Origin: Mesostigma viride
Lineage: Eukaryota; Streptophyta; Mesostigmatophyceae; Mesostigmatales; Mesostigmataceae
DNA: 64,000 bases
Reading direction: 5' to 3'
Assembly: GCA_009746045.1 (NCBI GenBank)
Contig: RPFO01000246.1
Coordinates: 515,642 to 579,641 of the forward strand
Below the pieces are notes generated by a model, which searched no databases, was not told where the DNA came from, and saw nothing but the letters and a program-made list of their open reading frames with translations. This document shows positions 60,901 to 64,000 of the stretch, one piece after another (position 1 is the first letter of the stretch; every line of letters starts with the position of its first letter). Made by a program: the position numbers and the translations under genes.

Positions 60901-63900
60901 GCGCCGATCCGGGATAGTTACGCGATTGCGAGGACCCCGTAGCCTTCCCTGTCCTCCCGCCCCCCCCCCCCGCCAACTTCCCACCTACCCACATCCAAGT
61001 TCCTAGTCCATCCATTTGTGCCGCTCCCTCCCTTCTTGTTCCACGTAAACTTGTTCCCCATTCGCTCGTTTGCCAGCCCTGCTGCGCCTCTAGTTGCGCC
61101 TCTTGCACCTCGAGTTGGCATCTCCCACCACACGCCGGACCCCAGCACTGCTAGCATGCCCACAAGGTGGTTGACCCACTAGGTAACTGGCCCACTATCC
61201 CATCCATGATGCCTGGTGGCGTCACTAGCCCATCGTTGCTAAGCTGGGCCGCCACACGTTCTCCGCAAGCATCACCCTCGCACCTTGCAGTCAGCCAGGT
61301 GCAGCTGGCTGCTTGACTCCATGAGGAGCATGACGACCACCTTGCTGGCCTTCATCGCCGACACCTTGCGCAGGTGCTCCGCCAGCAATGGGTTGCCCAT
61401 GCGGGTCAGGATCTGGCGTGGGTGGGATGGTTGGTTGGTTGGTTGGTTGGTTGGTTGGTTGGTTGGTTGGTTGGTTGGTTGGTTGGTTGGTTGGTTGGTT
61501 GGTTGGTTGGTTGGTTGGTTGGTTGGTTGGTTGGTTGGTTGGTTGGTTGGTTGGTTGGTTGGTTGGTTGGTTGGTTGGTTGGTTGGTTGGTTGGTTGGTT
61601 GGTTGGTTGGTTGGTTGGTTGGTTGGTTGGTTGGTTGGTTGGTTGGGTGCGGGGTGCAGGATGTGGGGTGTGCAGTGTGGAGTGTGGGGAGGCAGATAAG
61701 TGGCAAGACAAGCCTCAATACCCAGGGCATCACACACTGCAGTAGGGCAAGGACAGACGGAAAGTGGTTCCTTGAAAAAGCACCTGACACGTGCCACATG
61801 CCAGCAAGATCACAAAAAGGTAATCGAAACGCCCAGGACCAACCAGGAGCTCACTTCCAGTCGCAGCAGTGGGCGACACACTGTGCTGAATTCACAAGGC
61901 CATGCATCCCAGTCATGACTATCGTGCTACATCAACCAAGTCAGCGCCGTGCTACTTGGTAGCACGACGCTAAAGTAGCGCGGCTAAACCCAGGCCTCAC
62001 CCGGCTGTTCATGGTGTCCGGTATCGCGCTGCGGATCGCGTGGTCCATGAAGCTCTTCTCCTTGTGGCCCAGCACCACGATGCGGCTGCCGCCTGAGTCC
62101 CGGTGTGCCAGCACGAGCTGCCGCACGACGTGCACCGTCTTGGGGGTCCACCCTGGAGGGGGTCACCAATTGGTGGGCGCAGCACATCGTGCCACCGTGA
62201 GCAAGGGAAGGATGCGTGCCAGTTAAGGGGTGTAAGAGACGAGAGGGGTCATGCATGCTGGATGTCGGAGATAGGCCATGCTGGATGTCGGAGATAGGCA
62301 CATATAGACCAGGCGCTGGTTGTCTCCTTGATATATCCAGCAGGCGAATCATACACGCTAAGAAGCATCGGTACACCACAGCATGATCGATGATAAGGGG
62401 GGGGGGAGTATGGATGAATGTGCATGACAGAAAATACGTGACAACAGACGCCTATGCATAACTTCCGAGCACCTATACGCCGGGTAGGCCTCGACGCTGC
62501 AGTCTTGGTGCGTGCCTCGTGGATACGTCGGGAGGGCAAGAGCAACGTAGGGGGATGACGCAAAGGGAGTTGATGACTGCATGACATAGGCACGGTGTGC
62601 CAGGCGTCTGTACTGTGCAGGCTAAGGGCGAGCCGGCAGCCCCCAAGCCATGCACGTGCTAGTGCACTCCATCATCTTCTCATCACCATCAGGTCAGGAT
62701 GCCCAGGTAGGCCAGGGGCTGATACATCAAAAAAGCTGCGAGCAACCTCGTGTGGTCCTGTTGGGTGCTACGGCACGAGTGCATTACCAAGCTTGTACTT
62801 CGTAGCACTCAGTCAAAAAGAGACTTTTGTGTTTGACCACCAGCATCCACCAACATCCGCCAACATCTACCAACATCCGCCAACATCCACCAACCTCCAC
62901 CAACCTCCACCACCATCCACCACCATCCACCACAATCCACCAACATCCACCAACATCCACCAACATCCACCAACATCCACCAACATCCACCAACATCCAC
63001 CAACATCCCCCAACATCCCCCAACATCCCCCCACATCCGCCAACATCCGCCAACCTCCACCAACATCCACCAACATCCACCAACATCCACCAACATCCAC
63101 CAACATCCACCAACATCCACCAAAATCCGCCAACATCCGCCAACATCCGCCAACATCCACCAACATCCACCAACATCCGCCAACATCCACCAACATCCAC
63201 CAACATCCACCAACATCCACCAACATCCCCCAACATCCGCCAACATCCACCAACATCCACCAACATCCGCCAACATCCACCAACATCCACCAACATCCGC
63301 CAACATCCGCCATTAAACTGATGTATTTCTTTAGACCATTGATCGACTGCGTACCGAGGATGAGCACGTGCCCTGACTCGCGCACTTGGAAGTTGCCGCG
63401 CTCCAGGTTCTGGATGCGCGTGAAGATGGCCTCGCTGGCCACACCGACCACCACCGAGAAGAAGAGCAGCCCGCCGATGGAGAGCGGCACGCCAATATAG
63501 CGGCGCCGGATAGACTCCTGGCACATGCTCCGACACGAAAAACACACATGCACACACACACACACACACGAGCGTTGGATAAACACAGCCACACATACAG
63601 GTTCACTATCTGAAGATACACGAGATGAGAAGTTCATAAGGACAAAGGCGCGCTCGCCGGAGGGCAAGCGTGGCGATTGTTGCAGATGGGCAGATTGCAT
63701 GACATGCGCACAATTTATTCCGCGCAACCAGGACAGGCATGCAAGGGCACGATAGGCAGGCACACACACGCGTAGGTACTCATCCGCTCAATTCCCCGCA
63801 TACAGGCTAGGCTTGCTTTATGCACCGGCCTGCCATGTGCCCGCTGGCTCTCAAACCGTAGAACAGCAATCCTTTTGCCATTACATGCCCACTGGTACGC

Positions 63901-64000
63901 TGTAGGGCGTCAGCCCTTAATCGCAGCAGCGCAGAGGGCAGCGGTCAATGTGGCAGAGGCCCACCTCGTAGGTGTGCCTGCCAGGGTCCACGATTATCGA
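57918..64000 (-). CDS. CASTOR/POLLUX-like ion channel, C-terminal 804 aa (5' end outside window)
   Basis: Exons on the minus strand: 64000-63965 (partial), 63517-63355, 62152-62001, 61412-61284, 60367-59948, 59432-57918. All have GT..AG borders and fitting phases. The partial first exon ([11 protein letters not shown]) fits the pore end. Next comes a membrane helix, [20 protein letters not shown], and the first RCK-type domain from [17 protein letters not shown] (about residue 60). The second RCK starts near [20 protein letters not shown] (about 505). The end carries [20 protein letters not shown], as in CASTOR/POLLUX/DMI1. In plants these cation channels act in the nuclear envelope in calcium signalling; the location here is unknown. 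A His/Asn/Gly-rich insertion (58065-58230) precedes the last segment. The pore itself lies outside the window. Confidence 0.85.
61428..61645. repeat. GGTT tetranucleotide array
   Basis: About 54 units. On the coding strand it is AACC, ending about 16 bp before the acceptor of exon 61412-61284. Confidence 0.95.
62318..62338 (+). mobile_element. Micro-fragment of the RT-element 3' end
   Basis: GCGCTGGTTGTCTCCTTGAT within the channel-gene intron 62153-63354, preceded by a short tandem duplication (CATGCTGGATGTCGGAGATA, 62250-62297). Confidence 0.45.
62836..63312. repeat. 10-bp CAACATCCAC minisatellite
   Basis: About 47 units with point variants (CATCCGC, CATCCCC, CCTCCAC). G-rich on the coding strand (GTGGATGTTG), starting about 42 bp after the 5' splice site at 63355. 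Confidence 0.95.

Noticed and set aside
61272-63600. PTNQ/VGWL and HQHPPTST frames of 100-300 aa
   Set aside because: They come from the GGTT and CAACATCCAC arrays inside introns of the channel gene.

Overview
The window looks like nuclear DNA of a photosynthetic eukaryote, most likely a green alga. The evidence is GC-rich exons with short GTGCGT/GTGAGC-type donors and CAG acceptors, AT-rich intergenic DNA, a CASTOR/POLLUX-type channel, and many non-LTR retrotransposons. The species cannot be named from the sequence. No prokaryotic organisation, CRISPR array, rRNA or convincing tRNA was seen.

Three multi-exon genes can be assembled by following exons whose splice phases all agree. (1) 14683-28022 (+): 14 exons, 1154 aa, an unusual fusion. 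The order is dithiol glutaredoxin, DUF4395 membrane domain, ten-helix TDT/SLAC1-type anion channel, then a hemerythrin-like helical domain carrying a second, almost identical glutaredoxin. (2) 50532-32419 (-): 10 exons, 646 aa, a basic Ser/Pro/Arg-rich head followed by a long coiled coil; function unknown. (3) 64000-57918 (-), entering from the right edge: the C-terminal 804 aa of a CASTOR/POLLUX-like ion channel with two RCK-type domains. A possible last exon of another gene lies at 1-253.

Nearly every intron of the three genes holds its own tandem repeat, often next to a splice site. The largest is an AACG tetranucleotide array of about 5.6 kb (40264-45838) in a coiled-coil gene intron.

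The rest is layered transposon debris: 1-13 kb, 28.7-32.3 kb, 51-57.5 kb. It includes ORF1-only and ORF2-bearing LINE copies and a second reverse-transcriptase family (Penelope-like or related) whose 3' end is recognisable even in 30-bp micro-insertions. A 2.08-kb DNA transposon has TTAA target duplications and CCCTT termini. Many LINE tails end in a small CTCC/GGAG hairpin followed by TTAATTAA repeats. Nested insertions with clear target-site duplications give relative ages: LINE in PLE (2.3-2.7 kb), PLE in LINE (55.6-57.4 kb), and piggyBac-like element in LINE (53.0-55.5 kb).

All exon boundaries were read by eye from splice consensus and phase. No transcript evidence or database search was available.
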